A stretch of DNA of 64,000 nt from Streptomyces shenzhenensis (GCF_003688995.1 NZ_PENI01000001.1:248001-312000); one strand, 5' to 3'; shown: positions 17,759 through 26,163, numbered from the stretch's first letter. The notes: generated by a model not told the origin, from the letters alone. A program made the numbers and translations.

Positions 17759-20347
17759 TCAGAACAGGCTGAGCAGGGCCTCCGCCGGGTCCGCCAGGGC
17801 GTTCTCGCCGTCGGGGAGCGGGAGTTCGAACCAGACCGTCTTGCCGCGGGGCGTCCGCCGGGAACCCCAGGCCGCGCTGAGCAGACCGACGAGTTGCAGC
17901 CCCCGGCCGCCCTCGTCGGTGTCCCGGGCCCGCCGGCGGCGCGGCTGGACCAGGCCGGAGTCCCAGACCTCGCAGACCAGGGTGCGGTCCAGCAGCAGAC
18001 GGAGCCTGATCTCCCCCTCGCCGTACCGCAGCGCGTTCGTCACCAGCTCGCTGACCAGCAGCTCGGTGGTGTCGACCAGCGGTTCCAGGTCCCAGCCGAG
18101 GAGTTGCCCGCGCGCGTACTCACGGGCCCGGCCCACGCTGCGCGGCTCACGCGGCAGCGTCCAGTCGCCGACGGACTCGGCGGGCAGCCCCTGCACCCGT
18201 GCCATCAGCAGCGCGATGTCGTCCTCGCCGTGATGCGTGTCAAGGGTGTTGAGGACGTGGTCGCAGACGTCCTCCAGCGCGCTGGTCGGATCCGTCAGCG
18301 CGCCCACGAACGCCTGGAGGCCCTCGTCGAGCGGATGGTCGCGGGACTCGACGAGGCCGTCCGTGTAGAGGGCCAGCAGGGCGCCCTCGGGCAGTTCGAC
18401 CTCCACCTCCTCGAACGGCTCGCCGCCCACGCCGAGCGGCATGCCCGGCGGCACGTCCAGCATCAGCGCCGCCTCGCCCGGCTCCACCAGTACGGGCGGC
18501 AGATGACCCGCGTTGGCGAACGTGCAGCGCCTGGTCACCGAGTCGTACACCGCGTACACGCACGTCGCCAGGTAGACCTCGGACAGGTCCGCGTCCCGGG
18601 GCTGACGGGCGGTGCGGGTGGCCTGCTGGATGCCGCCCGGCGTGCCGAGGCCCCGGGCGATCTCGTCCAACGCGGACAGCACCTCGGCCGGTTCCAGGTC
18701 GAGCAGCGCCAAGGTGCGTACGGCGGTGCGCAGTTCGCCCATGGCCACGGCGGCGCGCAGCCCGCGGCCCATCACGTCGCCGACCACCAGTGCCGTGCGG
18801 TGGCCGGGGAGTTCGATGACGTCGAACCAGTCGCCACCGACCTCCGTGGCCGCGTTGCCGGGCAGATAGCGGCAGGCGATGTCCAGGCCGGACGCCTCCG
18901 GGTCGCCCGGCGGCAGCAGGGACCGTTGCAGGATCAGCGCGCGTTCGTGCTCACGCCGGTACAGGCGGGCGTTGTCGATGGAGACCGCGGCGCGCGCGGC
19001 CAGCTCCACGGCGAGGTCCCGGTCGCGGTCGCCGAACGGCTCGCTGCCCTTCGTACGGGCGAACTGCGCGAGGCCGACGACCGTGTCGTGGGCCACCATC
19101 GGCACGGCCAGCGTGGACTGGACGAGGCCGCCCTCCTCGGCGGGGACGGTCTGCGGGCGTGCGGTGCGCAGGGCGTCCGCGCACGGCGAGTTGAAGGAGT
19201 AGTGGTGGACCGCGCCGACCGCGACCGGCGAGCCGCCGCCGACGATCGGCGCGCCGGAGACCGCGCTGGCGAAGGCGACGCGGCGCAGTTCGGCGCTGCC
19301 GTCGGCGAGGCCCGGCGGGGTCTCGTCACCGGCCAGCAGCCCCTGGTAGAGGTCGACGGATGCGAGATCGCAGAAGCCGGGGACGACCACGTCGAGGAGC
19401 TCGCGGGCCGTGGTCTCCAGGTCGAGGGAGTTCCCTATCCGGGCGCCCGCCTCATTGAGCAGGGCGAGATTCCGTCGTGCGGCGGCGGCCTCCCGGGCCG
19501 CCTCCCGGCGGGCGGTGATGTCCGTGCCGAGCCAGGCGATGCCGAGCGGACGACCGCTGCCGCTCTGCACGCGGTAGAGGTTCACGGACCAGTGCCGGCG
19601 CTCGTCGGAGCCCGGTACGAAGCCCGTGACGTGCATGTCCGTGATGGAGTCGCCGGTCTTCAGGACCCGGCGCAGGATCGCCGTGATCCGCTCCGCCTCG
19701 CCCCGTTGCAGATAGTCGTGGACCCCCCGGCCGCGGTGGTCCTTGGGCCTGCCGCCGAAGATCGAGGCGATCCGCGAGTTGACGCGGCGCACCCGCAGAT
19801 CGGCGTCGATCAGGATGAACCCGAACGGAGTTTGACCGAAAATCGCCTGCGAGGCGGCGAGGTCCGTCTCGATGCTGCGCAGGGTGCGGACGTCGACCAC
19901 GATGCAGACGGCGGCCCGTTCGCCCTCGGCGGTCCGGGTCGGCATGACGTACACCTCGGCGAGGCCCTCCTCGCCGCGCCCGTTCGCCAGCTCGCCGGGC
20001 ACCCGGAAGGGCACCACTCCGGTCCACTCCCGGCCGTCGAGGACCTCGGCCATCTTGCGCTGGCCGCGCTCGCGCTGGTCGGGGTCGACGAACGCCTCGA
20101 TGGGGTCCATGCCCACGGCGCGCTCGGCGGGGATCCCGAAGAGCTGCTCGGCCCGCAGGCTCCACTGGTCGACGAGCCCGCCGGGGCCGATCGAGAAGGA
20201 CGCGACCTTGATGTAGTCGTAGATGGAGCCGGGCGGGCTGCTCTGCCACATGGCGTCGCCGGGCGCCGTGGCAGCCGCCACGCCCCGACCCCGCGCGCCG
20301 TCCGACGGGTCCTCGGACCCCGTGGCCTTCGCTGGTATCTCGCTCAC
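17759..20347 (-). CDS. PAS-PAS-GAF-SpoIIE phosphatase with C-terminal HATPase domain
   Basis: This 862-residue cytoplasmic signalling protein combines a PP2C-type Ser/Thr phosphatase with an anti-sigma-type kinase fold, the two opposing activities of partner-switching systems. Approximate domains: PAS 42-165, second PAS 169-290 (FGFILIDADLRVRRVNSRIA), GAF 290-460, SpoIIE 465-690 with metal motifs GGDWFDVIELPG and VVGDVMGRG, and HATPase 730-862 with N-box ELVTNALRYG and GRGLQLVGLLS. The GTG at 20347 (VSEIPAKATGS) is chosen because GGAGG precedes it; the frame runs open far upstream through repetitive DNA. The C-terminal ATPase is a paralogue of the stand-alone ATPase at 21051-21479. The anti-sigma/anti-anti-sigma targets are not in this window. 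Confidence 0.9.
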   Translation of the reverse strand: MSEIPAKATGSEDPSDGARGRGVAAATAPGDAMWQSSPPGSIYDYIKVASFSIGPGGLVDQWSLRAEQLFGIPAERAVGMDPIEAFVDPDQRERGQRKMAEVLDGREWTGVVPFRVPGELANGRGEEGLAEVYVMPTRTAEGERAAVCIVVDVRTLRSIETDLAASQAIFGQTPFGFILIDADLRVRRVNSRIASIFGGRPKDHRGRGVHDYLQRGEAERITAILRRVLKTGDSITDMHVTGFVPGSDERRHWSVNLYRVQSGSGRPLGIAWLGTDITARREAAREAAAARRNLALLNEAGARIGNSLDLETTARELLDVVVPGFCDLASVDLYQGLLAGDETPPGLADGSAELRRVAFASAVSGAPIVGGGSPVAVGAVHHYSFNSPCADALRTARPQTVPAEEGGLVQSTLAVPMVAHDTVVGLAQFARTKGSEPFGDRDRDLAVELAARAAVSIDNARLYRREHERALILQRSLLPPGDPEASGLDIACRYLPGNAATEVGGDWFDVIELPGHRTALVVGDVMGRGLRAAVAMGELRTAVRTLALLDLEPAEVLSALDEIARGLGTPGGIQQATRTARQPRDADLSEVYLATCVYAVYDSVTRRCTFANAGHLPPVLVEPGEAALMLDVPPGMPLGVGGEPFEEVEVELPEGALLALYTDGLVESRDHPLDEGLQAFVGALTDPTSALEDVCDHVLNTLDTHHGEDDIALLMARVQGLPAESVGDWTLPREPRSVGRAREYARGQLLGWDLEPLVDTTELLVSELVTNALRYGEGEIRLRLLLDRTLVCEVWDSGLVQPRRRRARDTDEGGRGLQLVGLLSAAWGSRRTPRGKTVWFELPLPDGENALADPAEALLSLF

Positions 20348-20673
20348 GCGAACCGTCCCCTCCAGATCACCGCGCCCGGCACCGGTCACCGGGGGCGGCT
20401 GCCCGCAGTATCCAGCACTACGGGGCCGCACGACACGGTGTTCACGATCACAGCCTGGTCCAGGCGCTGTTCGGACCGGGCTGCGGCAACACTTCCAGTC
20501 TTCTAACCAGGGAGCACGCCGTCGAATCACGTCCTCCGGCAGCCGTCGTCGGACGGCCACCGGGAGGGGCCGGCACGGCGGGCTGTGTACACCGGTTCCT
20601 CCCGTCTTCCGCACCCCACCACACCCTCTCCCACCCGCGAACGCCCCGCTTCCCGCACACCGACACGCACGTT

Positions 20674-20772
20674 CCGGCCGTTCGGGCCGGCACCGCCAGT
20701 TCGCACTTCCGCACCCCACCGCCCACCCCACCACCCCCTCCTACCCACGCGGACACCCCGCCCTCGACGCAC
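20674..20772. repeat. 99-bp direct repeat, copy A
   Basis: It starts CCGGCCGTTCGGGCCGG and ends CCTCGACGCAC. It matches copy B (20892-20990) at almost every position. It contains GGCACCGCCAGTTC, which also occurs at the 3' end of the neighbouring ATPase gene (21056-21071), suggesting the unit was copied from that gene end. Confidence 0.8.
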
Positions 20773-20891
20773 TGCCACGCGCCGTCCCGCACGCGAACGC
20801 CCCGCTTCCCGCACACCCGCGCCCCCACTCCCCACGCACCCGCGCCCTACCGCCCTCGCACCGCCGTCACGCGCCGCCAGGCCTCGTCGGG

Positions 20892-20990
20892 CCGGCCGTT
20901 CGGGCCGGCACCGCCAGTTCACACTTCCGCACCCCTCCGCCCACCCCACCACCCCCTCCTACCCACGCGGACACCCCGCCCTCGACGCAC
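20892..20990. repeat. 99-bp direct repeat, copy B
   Basis: This is the second copy, offset 218 bp from copy A with only a few mismatches (for example ACCCCTCC against ACCCCACC). It lies about 60 bp from the stop codon of the stand-alone ATPase gene. Confidence 0.8.
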
Positions 20991-21050
20991 CGACGCCCCA
21001 CTCCCCTCGCACCGCCGTCACGCGCCGGCAGGCGTCGGTGGGCCTGCTGT

Positions 21051-21479
21051 TCACGTCGGCACCGCCAGTTCGAACCAGACCGTCTTGCCGCTGTCGGCGG
21101 GCCGGGTGCCCCAGCGGCGCGAGGAGTTGGCGACCAGTTGGAGACCGCGGCCGCTCTCCTCGTCGGGCCGGGCGACGCGCTCGCGCGGCGGGTCGGGAAG
21201 CGAGTCGGAGACCTCCACGCGCAGAGTGGTGCCGAGGTCCGCGGAGCGGACCAGGCGGACCCCGATGGGGCCGGTCGCATGCCGCAGAGCGTTGGTCACC
21301 AGCTCGCTCACCAGGAGCGCCGAGAGGTCGGCGAGGCTGTCGAGCCCCCAGTCCCGCAGCTGGTCGCGGACCGCGCCACGGGCGGTGCGCACGGCGCCGG
21401 GGTGCGCCGGAAACGTCCACTCGGCGCAGTCGCCTTCGGTGTCGATCACGCCGATCACTTCCCAGGCCAGCGAACCCAC
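21051..21479 (-). CDS. Stand-alone anti-sigma-type ATPase (HATPase_c_2)
   Basis: This 142-residue protein has the GHKL ATP-binding fold used by anti-sigma/serine kinases of the RsbW/SpoIIAB type. Motifs are the N-box LLVSELVTNALRHATG, the acidic VEVSDSLPD segment (G1-like) and GRGLQLVANSSRRWG, ending KTVWFELAVPT. Such proteins are abundant in Streptomyces and usually act in partner-switching regulation. The start is uncertain: GTG at 21479 (VGSLAWEV) has only a weak GGACATGGG upstream, and GTG at 21458 is an alternative. It is very similar to the C-terminal domain of the neighbouring SpoIIE protein, suggesting duplication. A repeat-rich region lies downstream. Confidence 0.85.
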   Translation of the reverse strand: MGSLAWEVIGVIDTEGDCAEWTFPAHPGAVRTARGAVRDQLRDWGLDSLADLSALLVSELVTNALRHATGPIGVRLVRSADLGTTLRVEVSDSLPDPPRERVARPDEESGRGLQLVANSSRRWGTRPADSGKTVWFELAVPT

Positions 21480-21579
21480 CCCATGTCCGGTTTCGTGGGG
21501 TTAATAGGCACATACCCGATATCCAGGACCCGGTACCGCCCGGAAAGGCGCACAGTGGCACGAACGGCGTACGGGAGGC

Positions 21580-21990
21580 TCAGCCGGCTTCCGGAGCCGG
21601 CCGGCCCACCACCTCGCGCACCGCGGGGACATCCTGGTCGAGCCAGTCCACCTGCCAGATCTCGCCGGGGGCGAGCAGGCGCAGCGCGTCATGGTCCTGG
21701 AGGGGTTCGGGGGCGGCGGAGCCGGGGCGCAGCCGGACGGTCCACACCTGGAGCACGTACGGGGACTTCAGGGGCCACTCCCCCGGGATGCGCGCGACGA
21801 CCTCGGCGTCGACGCCGAGTTCCTCGCGCAGTTCGCGCACCAGGGCGTCCTCGGGACGCTCGCCGGGTTCGACCTTGCCGCCGGGCAGTTCCCAGCGTCC
21901 GGCCAGTTCGGGGGGTGCGCTGCGGCGCGCGGCGAGCAGCCGGCCGTCGTCGAGCAGGGCGGCTCCCACCACCACGATCCGTTCCGTCAT
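21580..21990 (-). CDS. Nudix hydrolase, MutT-like (deoxy)NTP pyrophosphohydrolase
   Basis: This 136-residue cytosolic hydrolase has a complete Nudix box, GGKVEPGERPEDALVRELREELGV (described here as G-x5-E-x7-REL-x2-EL-G, about residues 36-59). The length and the N-terminus MTERIVVVGAALL fit MutT-type enzymes that cleave damaged nucleoside triphosphates such as 8-oxo-dGTP. The C-terminal region PGEIWQVDWLDQDVPAVREV is typical of the group. A CCGGAGC/GCTCCGG hairpin lies just before the ATG. Substrate is inferred from family only. Confidence 0.9.
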   Translation of the reverse strand: MTERIVVVGAALLDDGRLLAARRSAPPELAGRWELPGGKVEPGERPEDALVRELREELGVDAEVVARIPGEWPLKSPYVLQVWTVRLRPGSAAPEPLQDHDALRLLAPGEIWQVDWLDQDVPAVREVVGRPAPEAG

Positions 21991-21993
21991 GCG

Positions 21994-22019
21994 CCGGAGC
22001 CTACGGGAGCGCGCTCCGG
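21994..22019 (-). terminator. Hairpin after the SPOR gene
   Basis: CCGGAGC (21994-22000) and GCTCCGG (22013-22019) form a 7-bp stem immediately after the SPOR gene stop codon, with a competing GGAGCGCGCTCC palindrome inside. It lies 4 nt before the Nudix start, so it could also affect translation initiation. Confidence 0.45.
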
Positions 22020-22020
22020 G

Positions 22021-22212
22021 TCAGGCGCGGGTGCCGTCCCCGATCGGGCCGATGCGCTCGACCCAGTAGAGCTGTTTGTGCCCTCGGTCGTCGAGACTGT
22101 CGGCGATCTTCTGGGCCTCGGCGCGGGTCGCGTACCTGCCCACGCGGTAGCGATTGCCGTTGTCGTCCTGCCGTATGACGAGCCAGGGGAGAGAGACCGC
22201 GCCATCGCTCAT
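22021..22212 (-). CDS. Small SPOR-domain-like protein
   Basis: This 63-residue protein contains YRVGRYATRAEAQKIADSL, the typical beta-alpha core of SPOR-like domains, followed by a second beta-strand (KQLYWVERIG). SPOR domains bind denuded peptidoglycan when extracellular, but there is no signal peptide here, so an intracellular role is more likely. GGAGGGGCGCG precedes the ATG at 22212. Short stand-alone proteins of this kind are common in Streptomyces with no assigned role. Confidence 0.72.
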   Translation of the reverse strand: MSDGAVSLPWLVIRQDDNGNRYRVGRYATRAEAQKIADSLDDRGHKQLYWVERIGPIGDGTRA

Positions 22213-22346
22213 CGCGCCCCTCCGCTGTCCGTCGCCCCGCCCTCTGATAAGGAAATCGCAATCCGCATATGCCCGAGCGTACGCCTAACCTTCACTCAGC
22301 GAATACGGCTTTTCACAAAGAGGTACGCAACCAGCCAGAACACCGG

Positions 22347-22370
22347 GGGCGCACGATGACACGTGCGCCC
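22347..22370. terminator. 9-bp hairpin downstream of the GntR gene
   Basis: GGGCGCACG (22347-22355) pairs perfectly with CGTGCGCCC (22362-22370) across a 6-nt loop, 136 nt past the stop of the regulator gene. It is probably the terminator of that transcript. The rest of 22213-22505 shows no convincing gene; AT-rich DNA at 22255-22325 probably holds the SPOR gene promoter. Confidence 0.5.
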
Positions 22371-22505
22371 TCCGTGCGTACCGGTGCCCGGGGTCGGGGC
22401 GTGCCGAGGACAGCGCGGGCCACCTGCGAGGACGGCCGGTTTCCAACGGCCCGCCGGCACAGGCGGATCCGGGCGTGGTGACGACGAACACCCGGGGGGT
22501 GTGCG

Positions 22506-23258
22506 CTACTTCACCGGCAGGTGGTACGAGACCCGGTAGCGGTCCGCTGGGATCACCACGTCGGCCGTCTCGACCGGACGGCCCGAGGCGTAGAACGTGC
22601 GCTGGACGACGATGACGACATGTCCGGGGACGCCGCCCAGTACGTGCAGTTCCTCGGCGAGGCCGGGACGGGCGCCGACCTCCTCGGTGACGTTGTCGAC
22701 GATGACGTCGATCGCGCGCATGCGCTCGACGACGCCCATGCCGCCGAGCGGGCCCTCCTCGGGGAGCATCACCGGCGTGCGCCCGGTGACGGCGAGGGGT
22801 TCCCAGGAGGTGGAGAGCATCATCGGCTCCCCGGCGTCCCGGAACAGGTACTTGGTGCACATCACGCGGTCGCCGGCCCGGACGCCGAGCCGCTCGGCGA
22901 TGACACCGCTCGCCTCGGCCTGCTCGCTCCTGGACTCCCAGGTGCCGCGGGCCGTGACGTCGGCCTGCTCCTGCCGGAACGGCGTGGCGCCGCCGTCCGG
23001 CCGGAAACCGGAGCGGGCCAGACGCCTGGGCACCGGCCGCTCGCGCACATACGTCCCCGAGCCGGAACGCCCCTCGACCAGACCCTCGGCCATCAGCACC
23101 TTGCGCGCCTCCAGCGCGACGGTGTCCGACACGCCGTACTCCTGGCGGATCCTGGCCTGTGACGGGAGCCGGGTATGGGGTGGCAGTGAACCTTCGACGA
23201 TCTTCTTGCGGAGATCACCCGCGACACGCAGGTACGCCGGTTGCTCACCGAAAGTCAC
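22506..23258 (-). CDS. GntR-family regulator with UTRA effector domain (HutC subfamily)
   Basis: The product is 250 residues. Residues 1-75 form the winged helix-turn-helix (YLRVAGDLRKKIVEGSLPPHTRLPSQARIRQEYGVSDTVA, quoted only by its start and end here). Residues 90-245 form a UTRA ligand-binding domain with the PMMLSTSWEP and VVIVVQRTFYASGRPVE signatures. HutC-type regulators bind DNA as dimers and release on binding a small molecule. The GTG at 23258 has GGGAG 6 nt upstream. No transporter or enzyme gene is linked, so the ligand cannot be guessed. Similar GntR proteins regulate plasmid-transfer and developmental genes in Streptomyces. Confidence 0.85.
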   Translation of the reverse strand: MTFGEQPAYLRVAGDLRKKIVEGSLPPHTRLPSQARIRQEYGVSDTVALEARKVLMAEGLVEGRSGSGTYVRERPVPRRLARSGFRPDGGATPFRQEQADVTARGTWESRSEQAEASGVIAERLGVRAGDRVMCTKYLFRDAGEPMMLSTSWEPLAVTGRTPVMLPEEGPLGGMGVVERMRAIDVIVDNVTEEVGARPGLAEELHVLGGVPGHVVIVVQRTFYASGRPVETADVVIPADRYRVSYHLPVK

Positions 23259-23334
23259 TGGCCGCTCCCATCAGGTTGTACAGACAGCAACAGCCTGGCA
23301 ACCCTGGGTTGAGACGTGCAAGCAGAGGCCAGAG

Positions 23335-23387
23335 AATCACTCGATGTGATTACTTACGGCCCCGGAAGGCCGTGCCCAGGCATTTTT
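23335..23387 (+). other. Dyads and a T-run terminator on the plus strand
   Basis: AATCAC-TCGAT-GTGATT forms a dyad at 23335-23351. ACGGCC-CCGGAA-GGCCGT follows, then TGCCCAGGCA directly before TTTTTT (23382-23387). This is the only classical hairpin-plus-T-run I found in the window. It lies antisense to the surrounding minus-strand genes, so it may end a short plus-strand RNA or simply be the 3' flank of the next gene. Confidence 0.35.
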
Positions 23388-23407
23388 TCTCCCCGGTCCC
23401 GACACGA

Positions 23408-24670
23408 TCACACCTCCATGCCGCCGCCGCCCGCACCGGCACCGCCGTCCGCCTCCGACGGCGGGGTCGCGGCCAGCCCCAGAGCCTTGCGCGCCGTGAC
23501 CGACCGGCTCGGGTCGAGAAGGTCGTAACCGTTCTCGTAGTGCGGGTAGAAGGTGTCCACGTCGCCGGACCCGGCCGCCTTCGACCACTCCGCCCTGGCC
23601 TTGTCCAGATCGTCCGCGAGGGCCGCCACCGGCCCGCTCGCGCCCTTCGGCCAGTCGTGCCCGCGCAGCATCCCGGTCTGCTCGCTCAGCGCCGTGGCGA
23701 CGCGCCGCGCCCACGCCCGGTGGCCCGGCAGGTCGTCCTCGACGTACTCCGCGTCGGGCGCGGTGTCGAGCGCCGCGTTCAGGACGTGCGCGGCCTTCAG
23801 ATAGGCGAGCTGGTCGGCGTCGAGGACGGTCTCGTCGTTGCGCAGCGAGCCGGTCAGCGGCTCGCCCTCGTTCGTGTTGCCGAACAGGCACGTCACCGCG
23901 CGGTCGCCGACCGCCCAGCTCTCCGGGGTGGGCACGAGGTAGTACACGTCGACGTCGTCGGGCACGGCCCAGGCGTCCATCGCGTAGCCGTCCTGGAGCC
24001 CGTAGCAGCGGTCGCCTGCGGTCTCGTCCAGCGCGTCCTGGCCCGGGTAGGAGCCGTCCGGCAGATCGAAGGAGGCGAACACCTCGGCGTCGTGCTCCCC
24101 GGCGCAGCCGACCTCGTCGAGGTCGTAGGTCTCGCCCTGCAGCGAGCCGCCCGGCGCGTTGAAGCACTCGCCCTTGGACAGCGTGAAGACCGCGTTGTCG
24201 CGCGCCCCCTCCTTGAACCCCTCCCAGAACGCGCCCGCCCCGCCCGTGGCGAGCATCAGCGCCCACAGCGCGAGCCCGGTCCCGGACAGCACGGAGCCGG
24301 CGATCGCCAGCCCCCTGCCGCGCTCCCCACGCCGTCTGACCTGCCGGAGCGCGACCAGCCCCAGCACCAGGCCCACGCCCGGCAGACAGCACAGGATGCC
24401 GAGGACGAGCGAGGAGATGGCGAGCCCGTTGACGGGCGCCGGCCGGGCGTAGGGGCTGTAGCCCTGCCCCCACGCCGGGTACGACGGCTGCCCGTACGGA
24501 TCCTGCGGATACGGACCCTGTGGATACGGGCCCGGCGGATACGGACTCTGCTGGTACGGATCCTGCGGATACAGTCCCGGCGCATACGGACCCGGCTGCT
24601 GCGGATACGGGCCGGGCTGCGGGGAGTGCCCTTCGGGCTGATGGGGGCCGGGGGGCGGGGGTATGGACAC
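23408..24670 (-). CDS. DUF4190 and septum-formation-domain membrane protein
   Basis: The product is 420 residues. The N-terminal 75 residues are Pro/Tyr/Gly repeats (PYPQGPYPQDPYGQPSYP). Two membrane helices follow at about 77-105 (NGLAISSLVLGILCCLPG) and 118-140, the DUF4190 arrangement. The outer part (about 160-320) resembles the actinobacterial septum-formation domain, with paired cysteines in VGCAGEHDAEVFASFDLP and AVTCLFGN. The GTG at 24670 (VSIPPPPG) is chosen for its AGGAG 10 nt upstream; the upstream extension has no family character. It is divergent from the serpin gene. The name of the domain is historical and a cell-division role is not demonstrated here. Confidence 0.75.
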   Translation of the reverse strand: MSIPPPPGPHQPEGHSPQPGPYPQQPGPYAPGLYPQDPYQQSPYPPGPYPQGPYPQDPYGQPSYPAWGQGYSPYARPAPVNGLAISSLVLGILCCLPGVGLVLGLVALRQVRRRGERGRGLAIAGSVLSGTGLALWALMLATGGAGAFWEGFKEGARDNAVFTLSKGECFNAPGGSLQGETYDLDEVGCAGEHDAEVFASFDLPDGSYPGQDALDETAGDRCYGLQDGYAMDAWAVPDDVDVYYLVPTPESWAVGDRAVTCLFGNTNEGEPLTGSLRNDETVLDADQLAYLKAAHVLNAALDTAPDAEYVEDDLPGHRAWARRVATALSEQTGMLRGHDWPKGASGPVAALADDLDKARAEWSKAAGSGDVDTFYPHYENGYDLLDPSRSVTARKALGLAATPPSEADGGAGAGGGGMEV

Positions 24671-24847
24671 CGGTACCGTGCTCCTGGGTTCGGACGGCGG
24701 CAGCGCTGAACTGACGTACGACTTCGCGCATGGTAAGCGCGTTACGGGTGGGGGTGGAATGCGGGTCACGCGTGCGACGGTTCCCGCGGTGCACGGTCCG
24801 GCTCATGGACCCCCGCCTCGCTTCGAGGACGAGTGGGAGAACGACGA

Positions 24848-26038
24848 GTGAGCGACCTGACGCCCGAGACGGTCCGCGCGGTCAACGCGCTGACGGCGAG
24901 CTGGGCCGGGGCCTCGGACGGGGGCACCGTGCTCTCGGCCGCCGGGGTCTGGCCCCTGCTGGCCTTCCTCGCGGACGGGGCGGCGGGCCCGGCCCGCTCC
25001 GAACTGGCCCAGGCCCTCGGCGTGCCCGCCGGGCAAGCGGCCGGTGCGGCACGGGAGGTGCTGGCCGCGCTGGACGGCATGCCCGGCCTGGGCGCCGCCC
25101 TCGGCCTGTGGACCGGCCGCACGCCGGACCTACGGGACGAGTGGCGGGCCGGGCTGCCCGCGGACACCCACGGGACGCTCGACGACGACCCGGTGGCCGC
25201 GCAACGGACGCTCGACGCCTGGGCGACGAAGCGGAGCGAGGGGCTGATCGAGCGCATGCCGGTCACGCTGACGCGGGACGCCGCCATGGTGCTCGCCACC
25301 GCCCTCACCCTGCGCACGGACTGGCGGCGCCCGTTCACGGAGCAGCCGTGCCGCCCGGCGGCCGGCCCCTGGCGGGGGCAGACCCTGCTCGGACTCCACC
25401 GCAGGGGCGTGCGGCCCGACCGGATCGGCGTGGTCAGCGCCCCCGAAGGTCGGGTGACCGCGCTGAAGGTCCCCGGGAACGACGGCATCGACGTCCATCT
25501 GCTGCTCGGTGAGGAGCGGATGACGTCCGGTCAGGTGCTGCGGGCCGGCACCGGGGCCCTGGAACGCGCGCTGCCGGTGGTCGGGGGCGGCCAACTCCCC
25601 TACGGGCACGTGGGACCGGGCCTGAGCGTCGAACGGCAGCCGGCCGTCACCCCCGAGCCGGTCACCCTCGACGTCACCACCGTCGCCTTCGACGTGACGG
25701 CCGACCACGATCTGCTGGCCCTGCACCGGTTGTTCGGACTCACCACCGCCCGGGACACCGGCCGGGGCCACTTCCCCGGCATCAGCGGATCCCCGCTCGC
25801 CGTCGGTGCGGCCGCGCAGTCCGCGGTCGCCCGGTTCGGCGCGCTCGGCTTCCGGTCCGCGGCGGTGACCGCGGTCCTGCCCGCGCCGGGCGGCATACCG
25901 CAGTACCGCCACGAGACCACCGTCGTCCGCGCCGTCTTCGACCGCCCCTTCGGCTTCCTGGCCGTCCACCGGCCGACCCGCCTGGCCCTGGTGGCGGGAT
26001 GGGTGACGGGGGCAGTGGCGTACGACACGGGGACCTGA
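24848..26038 (+). CDS. Serpin-family protease inhibitor (intracellular form)
   Basis: The product is 396 residues, the usual serpin size. Family features are the N-terminal helix region with TVLSAAGVWPLLAFLADGA, ATALTLRTDWRRPF for strand s3A/breach, and the C-terminal FDRPFGFLAVHRPTRLALVAGWV, equivalent to the conserved FxRPFxFxIxHxxTGxILFxGxV ending. The reactive loop would be around SAAVTAVLPAPGGIPQ; the hinge is only loosely conserved, so inhibitory activity is uncertain. There is no signal peptide. The GTG at 24848 is preferred over the GTG at 24833 because GGGAG lies 8 nt upstream. Bacterial serpins are uncommon, though small versions occur in Streptomyces. Confidence 0.8.
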   Translation: MSDLTPETVRAVNALTASWAGASDGGTVLSAAGVWPLLAFLADGAAGPARSELAQALGVPAGQAAGAAREVLAALDGMPGLGAALGLWTGRTPDLRDEWRAGLPADTHGTLDDDPVAAQRTLDAWATKRSEGLIERMPVTLTRDAAMVLATALTLRTDWRRPFTEQPCRPAAGPWRGQTLLGLHRRGVRPDRIGVVSAPEGRVTALKVPGNDGIDVHLLLGEERMTSGQVLRAGTGALERALPVVGGGQLPYGHVGPGLSVERQPAVTPEPVTLDVTTVAFDVTADHDLLALHRLFGLTTARDTGRGHFPGISGSPLAVGAAAQSAVARFGALGFRSAAVTAVLPAPGGIPQYRHETTVVRAVFDRPFGFLAVHRPTRLALVAGWVTGAVAYDTGT

Positions 26039-26106
26039 CGGGCGGGACGGTCCGTCCGGTGCGCGACGGGGCGGGCTGACGGGGAGCGTGCCCGGCGGCC
26101 GTGAAA

Positions 26107-26144
26107 GGCGCAGCCGGCCGTGGTGGACACCGGCCGGCTGCGCC
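26107..26144. terminator. Bidirectional terminator between serpin and lectin genes
   Basis: GGCGCAGCCGGCC (26107-26119) pairs perfectly over 13 bp with 26132-26144, with a 12-nt loop. It lies between two convergent genes, 69 nt after the serpin stop and 20 nt from the lectin stop. Confidence 0.78.
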
Positions 26145-26163
26145 CCCGTTCAGGCGATCCCGC

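Larger units (their letters stand above)
20348..21050. other. 703-bp repeat-filled region without genes
   Basis: Open frames cross this region, but codon use is not gene-like (long CCCACC/CACCCC runs). It contains a 99-bp direct repeat (20674-20772 and 20892-20990), a second shorter duplicated segment (GCGAACGCCCCGCTTCCCGC near 20636 and 20800) and a third (CTCGCACCGCCGTCACGCGC near 20854 and 21017). The likely promoter of the SpoIIE-family gene lies in its left 150 bp. Confidence 0.6.

Noticed and set aside
20348..20734. 129-codon N-terminal extension of the SpoIIE-family protein
   Set aside because: Runs through direct repeats with odd Cys/Arg/Gly composition; the GTG at 20347 has a Shine-Dalgarno and starts in family register.
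22269..22481. Small plus-strand frame between the SPOR and GntR genes
   Set aside because: No Shine-Dalgarno, Arg/Pro-rich composition, and it crosses a hairpin that looks like a terminator.
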